Of a stretch of 64,000 nt of DNA, positions 34,593-43,580 are shown one piece after another. A program made the position numbers and the translations under genes. Below the pieces are notes generated by a model. The model saw only the letters and a list, made by a program, of their open reading frames with translations, made no database searches and was not told where the DNA came from. Each line of letters opens with the position of its first letter. Within the stretch, counting starts at the first letter, position 1. The stretch covers positions 16,029 through 80,028 of the forward strand of contig NZ_BJMN01000017.1 of NCBI RefSeq assembly GCF_006539185.1, given 5' to 3'. This DNA comes from Streptomyces gardneri (GTDB lineage Bacteria; Actinomycetota; Actinomycetes; Streptomycetales; Streptomycetaceae).

Positions 34593-35206
34593 CTACCACT
34601 GCGAGAGCGGCGAGCAAGGGCCCAAGGATTGCAGGGCCTGCTGCTCGCTGCGGCGGAGACGACCTGGTTCATGGGCGACGCCGCGCTCGGCGATGTCCCG
34701 GCCGTGGAAGTGCCATGGGGGCTCCGGCCCATCAGTCGTGGCGGGACGCCCCATGAGGCCGGACACCAGGTCCAACGCCTCCTGGGTGACGAAGCGGTCG
34801 GGGTCGGGGGACTGGAGGTGTCGGCGCAGCAGATCCGGAACGATGCCTTGTTCCTGCTTGTAGGCGGCGAGTGCGCCTACAAGCAGGACGTTGTACGCCA
34901 GGGCGTCCGTGAGGGAGCGAGCACCAAGCGGTTCCACTCGCTGGGGTGGCCGGCGTTCCGGCGAGCCCTTGCGACGGCTTCGTCGAGGCGCTTGTGGCCT
35001 GAGCGCGTCATTGTCTGGACAAGCGCGATCAACTCTCCCGGTACGCCTTCGAGGGCTGGACCGTCGGGCGATGCAGTGAACCCGCTACGTGCCCGCGGCG
35101 CGGGCGGGAGAGTGTCGCGAATCGCCTGGAGGGCTGCACGGCGGTTCAGCCCGGCCCGTCTCGCACGGCACCGCAGGCTTCCGGTTCGCCGCTCCCGGTC
35201 CTCCAC
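34593..35206 (-). pseudogene. Frameshifted hypothetical protein
   Basis: Two minus frames join near 34930: upstream AGLNRRAALQAIRDTLPPAP...VPGELIALVQTMTRSGHKRLDEAVARARRNAG and HPSEWNRLVL; downstream GARSLTDALAYNVLLVGALA, then AAYKQEQGIVPDLLRRHLQS. The composition is consistent and helical across the shift. The last 40 residues before the stop at 34593 look degenerate. No family recognised. Confidence 0.45.
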
Positions 35207-35266
35207 TCCGGCCTGTGTCGTACAGGGGATCGAGGCCAGTCGAGGTTGCGGGGTGGCGCTCGTGGC

Positions 35267-36259
35267 TCAGGGGCGGGCCAGCGTGTCGACGAGGGTGAGT
35301 TCCTCGGTGTCGAATTCGAGGTTGCGCAGGGCGGCCACACTGTCCTCGAGCTGTCGTGCGCTGCTTGCTCCCACCAGGGCGGAGGTCACGCGGCCGCCGC
35401 GCAGCACCCATGCGAGGGCGAGTTGGGCCAGGGTCTGGCCACGGGACGCGGCGATGTCGTTCAAGGCGCGCAACCGGGTCACCAGGTCCTCGGTGAGAGC
35501 GTCGCGGTTCAGGAAGGGGCTGTCGCTCGCGGCCCGGGAGTCATCGGGGACGCCGTCCAGGTAGCGTCCGGTGAGCAGGCCCTGTTCCAGCGGGGAGTAG
35601 GCGATGGAACCGACCCGCAGGTCGTCGAGGGCGTCGAGCAGGCCTTCGTCCTCCGGGCGACGGTCGAGCATGGAGTAGCGGGGCTGGTGGATGGTGAGGG
35701 GTGTGCCGAGCTCGCCGAGGATGCGGGCTGCCTCACGGGTCTGCTCGGCCGAGTAGTTGGAGACGCCGACGTAGAGCGCCTTGCCCTGCTGGACCGCGGA
35801 GTGCAGGGCGCCCATGGTTTCCTCCAGGGGCGTGTCCGGGTCGAAGCGGTGCGAGTAGAAGACATCGACGTAGTCGAGGCCGAGCCGGCCCAGGCTCTGA
35901 TCGAGCGACGACAGCAGGGACTTTCGGGAGCCCCATTCGCCGTACGGCCCGGGCCACATCAGGTAGCCGGCCTTGGTGGAGACGACCAGCTCGTCGCGGT
36001 AGGGCGCGAAATCCGTCCGCAGGAACTCGCCGAGGGCGGACTCGGCCGCGCCGGGCGGCGGGCCGTAGTTGTTCGCCAGGTCGAAGTGGGTGATCCCGAG
36101 GTCGAAGGCACGGCGCAGGATGGCGCGCTGGGTCTGGGCGGGACGGTCCGGGCCGAAGTTGTGCCAGAGCCCCAGGGAGAGGGCGGGGAGCTTCAGGCCG
36201 CTGCGCCCGGAGCGCCGGTAGGGCATGTCGTCATAACGGGCGGGATGTGCGGTGTACAA
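35267..36259 (-). CDS. Aldo/keto reductase, YghZ-like
   Basis: A 330-aa NADPH-dependent aldo/keto reductase close to L-glyceraldehyde-3-phosphate reductase (YghZ). Seen: MPYRRSGRSGLKLPALSLGL, the catalytic Asp/Tyr region GITHFDLANNYGPPPG, Lys in DELVVSTKAGYLMWPGPYG, DYVDVFYSHRFDPDTPLEET, GVSNYSAEQT and the coenzyme-binding ALVGASSARQLEDSVAAL. TTG 36259 gives the family's usual leader (YTAHPARYDD before MPYRRSG); ATG 36226 is the alternative. Divergent from the LysR gene. Confidence 0.9.
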   Translation of the reverse strand: MYTAHPARYDDMPYRRSGRSGLKLPALSLGLWHNFGPDRPAQTQRAILRRAFDLGITHFDLANNYGPPPGAAESALGEFLRTDFAPYRDELVVSTKAGYLMWPGPYGEWGSRKSLLSSLDQSLGRLGLDYVDVFYSHRFDPDTPLEETMGALHSAVQQGKALYVGVSNYSAEQTREAARILGELGTPLTIHQPRYSMLDRRPEDEGLLDALDDLRVGSIAYSPLEQGLLTGRYLDGVPDDSRAASDSPFLNRDALTEDLVTRLRALNDIAASRGQTLAQLALAWVLRGGRVTSALVGASSARQLEDSVAALRNLEFDTEELTLVDTLARP

Positions 36260-36361
36260 CGCGACTCCATGGCGTGGGACCGGCGCACGGCGATCGATGC
36301 GCGGCGGGTTTTTCGTGGCGTGACCAATCTCCCCCGACCTCTGGGCATGAATCCAACAGGA

Positions 36362-36377
36362 GAATCCGATGGGATTC
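36362..36377. promoter_or_regulatory. Palindrome in the aldo/keto reductase-lysR intergenic region
   Basis: GAATCC-GATG-GGATTC, 6-bp arms around a 4-bp centre, about 20 bp upstream of the LysR start. A dyad in this position is typical for autoregulation by a LysR-type protein. Confidence 0.5.
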
Positions 36378-36397
36378 AGCGCATAGGCTTCTGAGTC

Positions 36398-37282
36398 ATG
36401 GAACTGCGCCATCTTCAGCACTTCGTCGCTGTCGCCGAGGACCGGCACTTCACACGGGCCGCCGAGCGGCTGATGGTCTCCCAGTCCGGTCTCTCGGCAT
36501 CGATCCGCGCCCTGGAGCGGGACCTGAGGGCGCCGCTGTTCGTACGGAGCACCCGTCGGGTGACGCTGACGGAGGCCGGAAGGGCGCTGCTGGTCGAGGC
36601 GGAGCGCATCCTGGCACAGGTACGGGCCGCGCACGAGGCGGTGGCGGCCGTGCAGGGCGTGGTGCGCGGCACGCTCTCCCTCGGGGCCGAGCAGTGCGTC
36701 GCCGGAGTGCACGTCGCGGGGCTGCTGGCTGCGTTCAGGCAGCGGCACCCGGAAGTGGAGATACGCCTCCGGCAGGAAGGCGGGCTCGCACTGGCCGAGG
36801 ACGTCGCCGCGGGGCGCCTCGACCTGGCCTTCGCCTACCGCACCCGGGCGGATTCCGACCAACTGCGGTCGGTGCCGCTGGCCACCGAGCCGATGACCCT
36901 GCTGTGCCACCCCGAGCACCCTCTCGCCGCGGCCGGCCCGGACCTCACCCTCGGAGACCTCGCCGAGGAGGTCTTCGTCGACTTCCACCCCGGCTGGGGA
37001 CCGCGCCGGGCCACGGACGAGGCCTTCGCCTCCGCGTGCGTACTGCGGACCGTGAGCCTGGAGGTGAACGACGTGCACAGCCTCCTGGACCTGGTGGAGG
37101 AGGGCCTCGGTGTCGCTGCCGTACCTCGGCATTTCCGGCACAAACGGGACTCCCTGCACGCCGCCCCTCTCGCCGACACCGGCAAGGCGGTCTACGAGAC
37201 GGTGGCCCTGCTGCCACCGCCGCATGCCACCAGCCCGGCAGCCCGCGCGCTGATGAAACTACTGGAGAGAGACAGACGGTGA
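36398..37282 (+). CDS. LysR-family transcriptional regulator
   Basis: A 294-aa LysR-type regulator with an N-terminal winged helix (HLQHFVAVAEDRHFTRAAERL, MVSQSGLSASIRALERDL, FVRSTRRVTLTEAGRALL) and a C-terminal effector domain (GTLSLGAEQCVAGVHVAGLL, LLCHPEHPLAAAGPDLTLGD, GLGVAAVPRHF). Full length. Transcribed divergently from the aldo/keto reductase, with a dyad between them, so control of that gene is likely. Confidence 0.95.
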   Translation: MELRHLQHFVAVAEDRHFTRAAERLMVSQSGLSASIRALERDLRAPLFVRSTRRVTLTEAGRALLVEAERILAQVRAAHEAVAAVQGVVRGTLSLGAEQCVAGVHVAGLLAAFRQRHPEVEIRLRQEGGLALAEDVAAGRLDLAFAYRTRADSDQLRSVPLATEPMTLLCHPEHPLAAAGPDLTLGDLAEEVFVDFHPGWGPRRATDEAFASACVLRTVSLEVNDVHSLLDLVEEGLGVAAVPRHFRHKRDSLHAAPLADTGKAVYETVALLPPPHATSPAARALMKLLERDRR

Positions 37283-37420
37283 CGGCCTCATGACCCGACA
37301 CCGACGAGGTCGCGCCCGCCCTCGTCGGTGTCGGCGGCTCGCCGCGCTCGCGAGGCTCTGTCCGCCTCACCGGCGGCGTTGCGCTCGGCCGACGACGGGC
37401 ACGACGTCTAATCTCGGCCT

Positions 37421-38263
37421 GTGGGACAGCCCGATCAACGCGCCGAAGGCACAGGACCGTTCACGACCCGCCTCACCTGGCAGCCGCCCGGCGGCGGCAC
37501 GGCCGTCTGGGAATCCCGGCCCGCCCGGCGCCGAGGCCTCATCGCCGTACGTCCGCCCGGCGCGGCCGGCGCCCGTGATGCCAGCGCCGACGACGCCGCC
37601 CTCGGCCGGCTCCGCAGGCTCAACGCCGTGGCCGCCACCGCCTTCGTCATCGGCGGAGCGCTCTTCGCGGCCGGCGCCGCCGTGGCCCAGTTCGGCTCCG
37701 GCGACGCCACCACCTGTGCCTCGATCTACTTCGCCGGCGGTCTGTTCTTCAACACCGGCGGCTACGTCTCCCTGCTCCAGGTCGTCAACGCCCCGCGGCA
37801 CGTGCCCGGAGGGGAAGGCACCCTCGTCGCCCCTGGGTGGCGGTGGTGGAGCTATGAGCCGATGCGGGTCGACTGGCTGAGCGCCTTCGTCCTGTTCGCC
37901 GGCACCCTGGTGTTCGCCGTCGACCTGCTCGATTCCTTCCTCCAGGGCCTGACCACCCAGCAGGTCAACCGGCTGATCTGGGCACCCGATGTGATCGGCT
38001 GCGTGCTCTTCCTGATCTCCGGCCACCTCGCGTTCGCCGAGATCTGCCACGGCCGGCCGTGCATCCGGCAGCGCGACCTCGGCTGGTGGATCGTCGCCGT
38101 GAACCAGCTGGGCTCCGTCCTCTTCATGGTCTCGGCACTCGCCGCGTACACCCGCCCCGCCACCGGCAGCCTGATCAACGCCGACATCGCCAACTGGGGC
38201 ACCCTCACCGGTGCCCTCTGTTTCTCCGCGGGCGGCATCCTCCAGCACTACGAACGTCCCTGA
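37421..38263 (+). CDS. Conserved integral membrane protein
   Basis: A 280-aa protein with about six hydrophobic helices (AATAFVIGGALFAAGAAVAQF; SIYFAGGLFFNTGGYVSLLQ; WLSAFVLFAGTLVFAVDLLD; VIGCVLFLISGHLAFAEIC; WWIVAVNQLGSVLFMVSAL; GALCFSAGGILQHYE). Several buried acidic, Asn and Gln residues (NTGGY, QVVNAP) hint at a shared core, as in YrhK-type actinobacterial membrane proteins, but no function is known. GTG start. Confidence 0.78.
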   Translation: MGQPDQRAEGTGPFTTRLTWQPPGGGTAVWESRPARRRGLIAVRPPGAAGARDASADDAALGRLRRLNAVAATAFVIGGALFAAGAAVAQFGSGDATTCASIYFAGGLFFNTGGYVSLLQVVNAPRHVPGGEGTLVAPGWRWWSYEPMRVDWLSAFVLFAGTLVFAVDLLDSFLQGLTTQQVNRLIWAPDVIGCVLFLISGHLAFAEICHGRPCIRQRDLGWWIVAVNQLGSVLFMVSALAAYTRPATGSLINADIANWGTLTGALCFSAGGILQHYERP

Positions 38264-38945
38264 TGAGACGCTACGCATGAGTGCGCGCCTGACCAGTTGC
38301 TCCGAAGGCGGCGGGGTCGGCGCCGTTCATGCTCGTAGGTCTTGAGGTACGGCGGCCGGCGGGACGGCCCGGTTCGCGGCGACAGCGCATCAGGACCTGC
38401 GTGGTGTCCGGCCTGCCCGTATGGTCGTGAGGGTCGCCCACAGGACGGGTGCACATTTCCAGAGCCGGCCTCACGTTCCGCACGTGCGCGGGGCCGGCCA
38501 CCCGCCAGCCCGGCAAGGTGGTTCAGCACGTACTCGATTGGATGAGGGCTTTGGGCGAGCTCTCGCGGCGTCTCGGCCGTCGCTGCGAAGGCGAGCTGCT
38601 TCTCCAGCTTCGTCGGGAGCCACATGTCGTCGCTGTCGAGGAACGTGCGAATTGTTCGGACACGTAGGCGTCCTGACGTACTGTCTGCTGAAAGAGGTCA
38701 GCTCCTCCGGCGGCAACAGCAGTCGGGCGAGCGGGTCGTACTGTGCGTCTTTGCCAGAGGACGCGCTGTCCTCCTCGGAGTGGGTCACTCCTCGTTGGAG
38801 ACCGCGATCAGGTACTGCCCGGCGTAGGCGACGAGCTGCAGGGCCATGTTCTGATGGAGCCTTCGACCAGGGCCGGGCCGCGACCACCGCGCCTTGGCAT
38901 GGGCGTCTGCTTCCGGGCCCGTCGACCCGGGTTCGCGGTCCGGGG
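38264..38945. other. Region of gene debris
   Basis: About 680 bp without an intact gene. On the minus strand 38545-38665 reads RTFLDSDDMWLPTKLEKQLA, the DxD-type motif of family 2 glycosyltransferases (LDSDD-WLP-KLE-QL). Beyond it the frame continues QSPHPIEYVLNHLAG without recognised homology. The rest looks non-coding. Best read as a glycosyltransferase fragment. Confidence 0.45.
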
Positions 38946-39863
38946 TCAGACCTCGATGACGATCTTCCCTGAGGTGTGGCCCTCCTGGCTGAGGGTGAAG
39001 GCCGCGGCGAGTTCGGAGAGCGGGAACATTGCGGCGACATCGACCGTGAGCCGGCCCTGGTCCGCGAGCCTGCCCAGAGCAGCGAGGTCCTCGCTGTCCG
39101 GGCGGACCCACATCCACTGGCCACCGGCACCGAGGACGGTGTGGTCGGCGATGGAAGCATGCCGCCCGCCCTCGGCCAGAACAGCCAGGGTGGTGTCCAG
39201 AACCCCGCCCACGAAGTCGGCGACAACCGTGACCCCGTCAGGAGCCAGGGCACGAACGCGTTCGGTCAGTCCGTCCCCGTAGGTGACGGGCTCGCAGCCG
39301 AACCCTCGCAACCGATCGTGGTTGCGAGGGGAGGCGGTGCCGATGACCCTCGCTCCCCGTGCCCGTGCCAGCTGCACGCCGAAGGACCCGACGCCGCCGG
39401 CCGCGCCGTGCACGAGAACGATGTCGTCGGAGGTCGTCCCCAGACGTGTGAGGAGCTGGTAGGCAGTCAGGCCGGTCAGCGGCAGTCCGGCGGCCTGCGC
39501 CCAGTTCAACGAGGCCGGCTTGGCGGCGAGAGCACGTACGGGCACGCTGACGTACTCGGCGAAGGTACCGCCGTGCACGTAGTCCTTGCGGGCGTAGGCC
39601 ATCACCTCGTCGCCGACCGCGAACTCGGGCACGTCGATGCCGACCCGCTCCACGGTGCCGCTCACGTCCCAACCAGGAACCACCGGGTGAAAGACATCCA
39701 TCAGGCTGTCGAGCCCGCCCGCCATGATCTTCCAATCGACCGGGTTCACCCCGGCACATCGGACCTTGACGAGAACTTCGCCAGGGGCGACCTTCGGCAG
39801 CGGCAACCGGGTCTCACGGAGCACCTCCGTCCCACCGTAGGTCTCATACGCCATCGCCCTCAT
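38946..39863 (-). CDS. NADP-dependent zinc-free alcohol dehydrogenase/quinone oxidoreductase
   Basis: A 305-aa MDR-family oxidoreductase of the QOR type. GroES-like N-terminus (LVKVRCAGVNPVDWKIMAGG, VVPGWDVSGTVERVG, EFAVGDEVMAY) and Rossmann domain with DIVLVHGAAGGVGSFGVQLA, RARGARVIGTAS. No structural zinc cysteines. C-terminal PLSELAAAFTLSQEGHTSGKIVIEV is typical. ATG 39863 (MRAMAYETYGG) has GAGGG close upstream; ATG 39878 (MSEGTMRAM) is a possible earlier start. Confidence 0.92.
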   Translation of the reverse strand: MRAMAYETYGGTEVLRETRLPLPKVAPGEVLVKVRCAGVNPVDWKIMAGGLDSLMDVFHPVVPGWDVSGTVERVGIDVPEFAVGDEVMAYARKDYVHGGTFAEYVSVPVRALAAKPASLNWAQAAGLPLTGLTAYQLLTRLGTTSDDIVLVHGAAGGVGSFGVQLARARGARVIGTASPRNHDRLRGFGCEPVTYGDGLTERVRALAPDGVTVVADFVGGVLDTTLAVLAEGGRHASIADHTVLGAGGQWMWVRPDSEDLAALGRLADQGRLTVDVAAMFPLSELAAAFTLSQEGHTSGKIVIEV

Positions 39864-40104
39864 AGTGCCCTCGGACATCCGCGACGCCTCTCCCGTACCG
39901 TTCGGTCCCCGCTCCATCTGAGCACGGTGAGCCCCGGACACATTGCAAGGCTCGCCCGGAAGTAGGGGCGGGTGGGAGCCTGGTGCGCGGCCCTGGCGGA
40001 CCACCGCCTGGTGAGGATCGAGTTGGTTCAGGAGGACCAGCGGCAGGTGGGGGTGCTGACCCGGCGAGGACCCGGCGAGGCCAAGAGAATGCTGGGACGA
40101 AGGG

Positions 40105-40412
40105 CATACGGGTCTCGGCGCTTCGCGAGGAGAAGCGGGCGGACCTGGTGCGGGCGCCGGCGGCCAGTGTGCCGGCGTTCCTGCTGGAGGTCGACCGCCG
40201 TACCGAGGACGCCCACGAGCTGGTGCAGAAGCTGCGCCGGTACTGGGAGCGGGGCAGCTTCTGCCACAGGGCGCGGACAAGCCCGCCGTGGACCTTGTCC
40301 GCTCCCGGCCAAACGCAATCGAGAACGTCGACCACGAGCGGCGGCTGTGGTGCCGGGTCTACCCGCCGACCGGCCGGGAGGGCCTGCCTCCGGTGGCGTT
40401 CGTGTTCGCGGA
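40105..40412 (+). pseudogene. Replication-relaxation family remnant
   Basis: Plus frames chain into a familiar element-replication protein: RADLVRAPAASVPAFLLEVD then RRTEDAHELVQKLRRYWERG, a shift near 40275, then RSRPNAIENVDHERRLWCRV and YPPTGREGLPPVAFVFADD. The EVDR-TEDAHELV-KLRRY and YPPTGREGLPPVA motifs are those of replication-relaxation proteins of integrative plasmids. The N-terminal HTH is missing and the 3' end abuts an integrase remnant of opposite orientation. Confidence 0.6.
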
Positions 40413-40590
40413 CGACCGAGGCGTACGTGTGCCGGAGGACGTGGGGAACCGTCCTTGCGGGACGCCTTCCAGCGCCCGCCCTCCGCATGGGGATGACGCC
40501 GGCCTTCGCGAGCGCGGGCTTCCACACCTTGACGGTGAAGTGTTCGCCCGTATCGGCGTAGTCCGCAATTCCCCATCGCCGCACCACGGT
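40412..40590 (-). pseudogene. Tyrosine integrase C-terminal fragment (first)
   Basis: The minus frame from 40587 reads YADTGEHFTVKVWKPALAKA and then VPHVLRHTYASVV, the box II Arg region (RHT-AS) of phage-type tyrosine recombinases. It breaks off before the catalytic Tyr. Fused tail to tail with the replication-relaxation remnant. Confidence 0.6.
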
Positions 40591-40739
40591 CTCGGCGCTC
40601 CGCGTTAACCCTCACCGCAGATGAGGGCAGCCCTCGCGGAGACTTCCGCGAGTCGTCTGGGAGGGCTCACGGAGCCCTCGGCTTCTTCTGACCCTCTCGA
40701 AGGCGGTGAGTTCGGGGGCGGCGCGGGCCGCCCCGCGCC

Positions 40740-40782
40740 GAGGGCGTCTGCCACGGGCCATGAGCTCGTGGCAGACGCCCTC
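40740..40782 (-). terminator. Long hairpin terminator
   Basis: GAGGGCGTCTGCCACG (40740-40755) and CGTGGCAGACGCCCTC (40767-40782) form a perfect 16-bp stem with an 11-nt loop, 28 bp past the stop of the FG-GAP gene at 40811. Confidence 0.75.
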
Positions 40783-40810
40783 ACCGGTTTCGCGGCGGTC
40801 GCGGTAGCGG

Positions 40811-41590
40811 TCAGCCGAAGGCCTTCATGGAGCTCCAGCCGCCGACCACGACGAGGACGCCCGCGGTGGTGTCCGTCGTGGTGCAGCGGTACAGCTTCAC
40901 CCTTCCGGAACCGGTCAGCGCCCAGAGGTCGGGGATGCCGTCACCGCTGGTGTCGGGTGTGCTCATGACCATCGGGATGTTCGACGCCGTCCAGTTGCCG
41001 CCGTACGAGACGTCGGAGCCTCCCAGCGAGGCCCCACCCGAGGCGAAGGAGGCGACGTCCGTGCCGCCCTTGCCGTTGCTCTTGCCCTTGCGCAGCCACA
41101 TCTTGCCGTCTCCGGGGTTGCGGAAGAGCAGGTCCTTCGCACCATCCTTGTTGATGTCACCGACGTTGACCACGTCCAGCGCGTCCCAGCCCGAGGCCAG
41201 CTTCGTCGCGGTGGTGAAGGTCGATCCGGTGTACCCGGTGAACGACCACAGGTCCGTGCCGGCCGTGACGAGCAGCTCCGGTCGGCGGTCGTTGTCGAGA
41301 TCGCCCGTGGCGACTATCTGGGTGAAGGTGGAGGGCGCCGGCGCGTTGGACGGCAGCCACAGCTCGGTGCGCTGCTCGATGTCCACGCTGCCGTAACCGT
41401 CGCCCCGGTACACGTACAACTTGCCGTCGGGCATCCGGGCGAGCAGGTCCTGGATGCCGTCTCCCGGGGCGAAGTCACCGTGGTGCGTGATCAGCGCGGG
41501 CTTGCCGTCAGACCCCCATCCAGTAGCCCGGGTAGTCGGCCTTGCCGTCCTTGTCGCCGTCGGCGGTCAGGTTGATGCCGCGGCGGTAGA
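40811..41590 (-). pseudogene. FG-GAP/VCBS-repeat protein, 5'-truncated and frameshifted
   Basis: A secreted-type beta-propeller fragment with repeats of the calcium-loop form: DGDKDGKADYPGYWMG, DLDNDRRPELLVTAGTD, DINKDGAKDLLFRNPGDGKMWLRKG, DTSGDGIPDLWALTGSGRVKLY. A frameshift near 41512 (WMG to SDGKPALITHHGDF) breaks the frame, and upstream of 41590 the sequence switches abruptly into an XRE regulator. The last three blades from 41434 are intact to the TGA. Confidence 0.72.
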
Positions 41591-41733
41591 CGGACGGTGA
41601 CGGGCTGCTCGGACCACAGGTTGGACATCTTTCCGGCGCTGATCACCAGTCCGGCTTCGGCGAGCATCGCGTGCAGCTGCGAGGACTTCCAGATGTCGCG
41701 TTGCGCGGCAGCCAGGCGGAGGGTCCACTTCAT
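41590..41733 (-). pseudogene. XRE-family regulator N-terminus
   Basis: MKWTLRLAAAQRDIWKSSQL, HAMLAEAGLVISAGKMSNLW, SEQPVTVRL: the N-terminal HTH of the small regulators that accompany tyrosine integrases in actinobacterial elements. After VTVRL the sequence runs into the FG-GAP gene in another register, so about half the protein is missing. ATG 41733 lies 14 bp after the integrase stop, the usual arrangement. Confidence 0.62.
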
Positions 41734-41746
41734 GTCGCTCCCGTGG

Positions 41747-42330
41747 TCAGCCGGTGAACCGGGACGCGAGCCGTTGGCCAGCGGAGAGCCAGGCGTCCTC
41801 GATGTGGGTCTTGTTGACGTGGACGTAGATCATCGTGGTGTTGATTCAGCGGTGGCCGAGCATCTCCTGGATGGCGACGACGTTCATACCCTGCGCGTAC
41901 AGGTCCGAGGCAGCGAAGTGCCGAAGTGTGTGGGGTGTCGCACGGCCGACCCAGTTCGGCAGATGCCGTTCCACGGGCTCTGCCATCGCTCCCAGGATCG
42001 CGCTGGTGCTGACCTGCATCGACCGGCCACTCGGATCACGACGTTCGGAGGGAAAGAGCGGCGCCCCCACCTGGTCCAGGCCATCGTCGAAGTCCCACCG
42101 CGGACCTTGGACCCCACCATTCGAGCAGTTCGCGGGAGCTGTTGATGAGCGGGACCAGACGCTCCTTCTTTTACCCACGGCGCCCCTTGCCGTGCAGCAG
42201 GACCTTGCCGAAGGTGCCGAGGTCCCAGCGGATGTCGGTGACGTCGAGGAGGCACAACTCCGAGACCCGAGGGCCGATGAGGCTCGCCAGCGAGCGCGCG
42301 TTCGCCCACTTGCACTGGTTCCGCCGCCTG
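41747..42330 (-). pseudogene. Tyrosine site-specific integrase remnant (second)
   Basis: Catalytic core pieces in order: ARSLASLIGPRVSELCLLDV (box I Arg), GKVLLHGKGRRG then TAA, KKERLVPLINSSRELLEW, a frameshift, ATPHTLRHFAASDLYAQG (His-x-x-Arg), MNVVAIQEMLGHR then TGA in place of a probable Trp codon, and INTTMIYVHVNKTHIEDAW with the catalytic Tyr. Two stops and one shift show long inactivity. The N-terminal core-binding domain is gone. Confidence 0.78.
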
Positions 42331-42467
42331 CGGATCCGCTGGGAGGTCCGCGACGACATCCACGAAGCGTTCCTCACTCGGGGATGCGCGCTGATCTGCT
42401 GGCGGCGTTTGCATTCATCCCGATGAAAGTGCGTCAACGCGTGCAGGGGAGGTCACGGACTGGGAGC

Positions 42468-42818
42468 TCACCCGCTCATTCGTTCCTGGGCGGCCATGAC
42501 CTCATCGCCGTGCTCGAAGGCCCACGCGCCAAGTGTGTCGATGGGGCCGAGCAACGTCCGCCCCACAGCAGTGAGTTCGTACTCGACACGAGGTGGCACT
42601 TCGCCATGGGCGTTCCGTGTCACCAGACCGTTGAACTCCAGCCGCCGCAGCGTCTCGGTCAGGACCTTGGGACTGATGCCGCCGATGCGCTCGCGTAGTT
42701 CGCCGGGGCGCTTGGGCCCCTCCCGCAGGGCCCAGATCAGCACGGCGTTCCAGGTGTTGGAGAGAAGGTCGAAGGCGAGGCGGGCGCGGCAGTCAGCGAG
42801 GAAGGCGTCGGTCGTCAC
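42468..42818 (-). CDS. HxlR-family transcriptional regulator
   Basis: A 116-aa HxlR-type winged helix: FDLLSNTWNAVLIWALREGP, GISPKVLTETLRRLEFNGLV, EVPPRVEYELTAVGRTLLGP. The conserved Cys of redox-sensing members is present as ADCRARLAFDLL near the N-terminus. GTG 42818 is chosen at the usual family start. Divergent from the reductase at 42895, which it probably controls. Confidence 0.9.
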   Translation of the reverse strand: MTTDAFLADCRARLAFDLLSNTWNAVLIWALREGPKRPGELRERIGGISPKVLTETLRRLEFNGLVTRNAHGEVPPRVEYELTAVGRTLLGPIDTLGAWAFEHGDEVMAAQERMSG

Positions 42819-42894
42819 GTACCAAATGGTGCCTGACGGGTTTCCTAGCATCGTCCCGAAAGCGGTTGGAACAGATGCGGAAAGGGGCGTGTCG

Positions 42895-43554
42895 ATGAAG
42901 ATCGGTGTGCTGGGAACGGGGAACATGGCGGACGCACTGGCCACGCACTGGGTGCGGGCCGGGCACGAGGTGCTCGTTGGAGGCCGCGACGAGCAGAAGG
43001 CCCAGCGGCTCGCGACGCGCATCGGGGGCGCTGCGGGGCACGGGAGCCTGCAGGCGGCGGTCGGTTTCGGCGAGGTGGTGCTGGCCGCGCTGCCATACGG
43101 CGCGGGGGCGGACGTCGCCAGGGAGCATCAGTCGGCGCTGAAGGGGAAGGTCCTGCTCGACTGCGCCAATCCGGTCGGGCCCGGCTTCCGGCTGCTGACG
43201 GAAGGCGGCCCCTCGGCGGCGCTCCGACTGGCTGCGGCGGCACCGGGCGTGCACGTCGTCAAGGCGTTCAACCTCTGCCACGAGGACGTGTGGCGGATGA
43301 CCCCGCCGGTCTTCGACGGCCAGCCCCTGACCGTTCCGATCTGCGGGGACGACGAGGCGGCACTCGCACTGGCACGCAAGCTGGTGCGCGACACGGGCTG
43401 TGAGCCAGTGGCTGGGGGCGGACTGGACCGCGCCGGGCTGCTGGAGGCGACCGCCGCGCTGTTCATCGGACTGTGGGTGGCGGAGCAGGCAGACGTACGG
43501 GCGATCGCGCCGCCGCTGGCCTATGCAGCAGGTCCACGAGCCGAGAGCGCGTGA
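42895..43554 (+). CDS. NADPH-dependent F420 reductase-like oxidoreductase
   Basis: A 219-aa Rossmann protein: MKIGVLGTGNMADALATHWV with the GxGxM nucleotide-binding loop, HEVLVGGRDEQKAQRLA with an Arg for NADPH, VVLAALPYGA, GKVLLDCANPV and HVVKAFNLCHEDV. This is the compact NAD(P)-binding family that includes F420H2:NADP oxidoreductase and many uncharacterised reductases. ATG 42895 has AAAGGGG upstream. The gene ends 26 bp before the left end of the IS5 element. Confidence 0.85.
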   Translation: MKIGVLGTGNMADALATHWVRAGHEVLVGGRDEQKAQRLATRIGGAAGHGSLQAAVGFGEVVLAALPYGAGADVAREHQSALKGKVLLDCANPVGPGFRLLTEGGPSAALRLAAAAPGVHVVKAFNLCHEDVWRMTPPVFDGQPLTVPICGDDEAALALARKLVRDTGCEPVAGGGLDRAGLLEATAALFIGLWVAEQADVRAIAPPLAYAAGPRAESA

Positions 43555-43580
43555 GGTGTCCAGGTCATTGCGTTAGGAGT

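Noticed and set aside
39900..42500. tRNA gene as integration target
   Set aside because: I could not find a cloverleaf or TPsiC-like sequence by eye near either integrase remnant.
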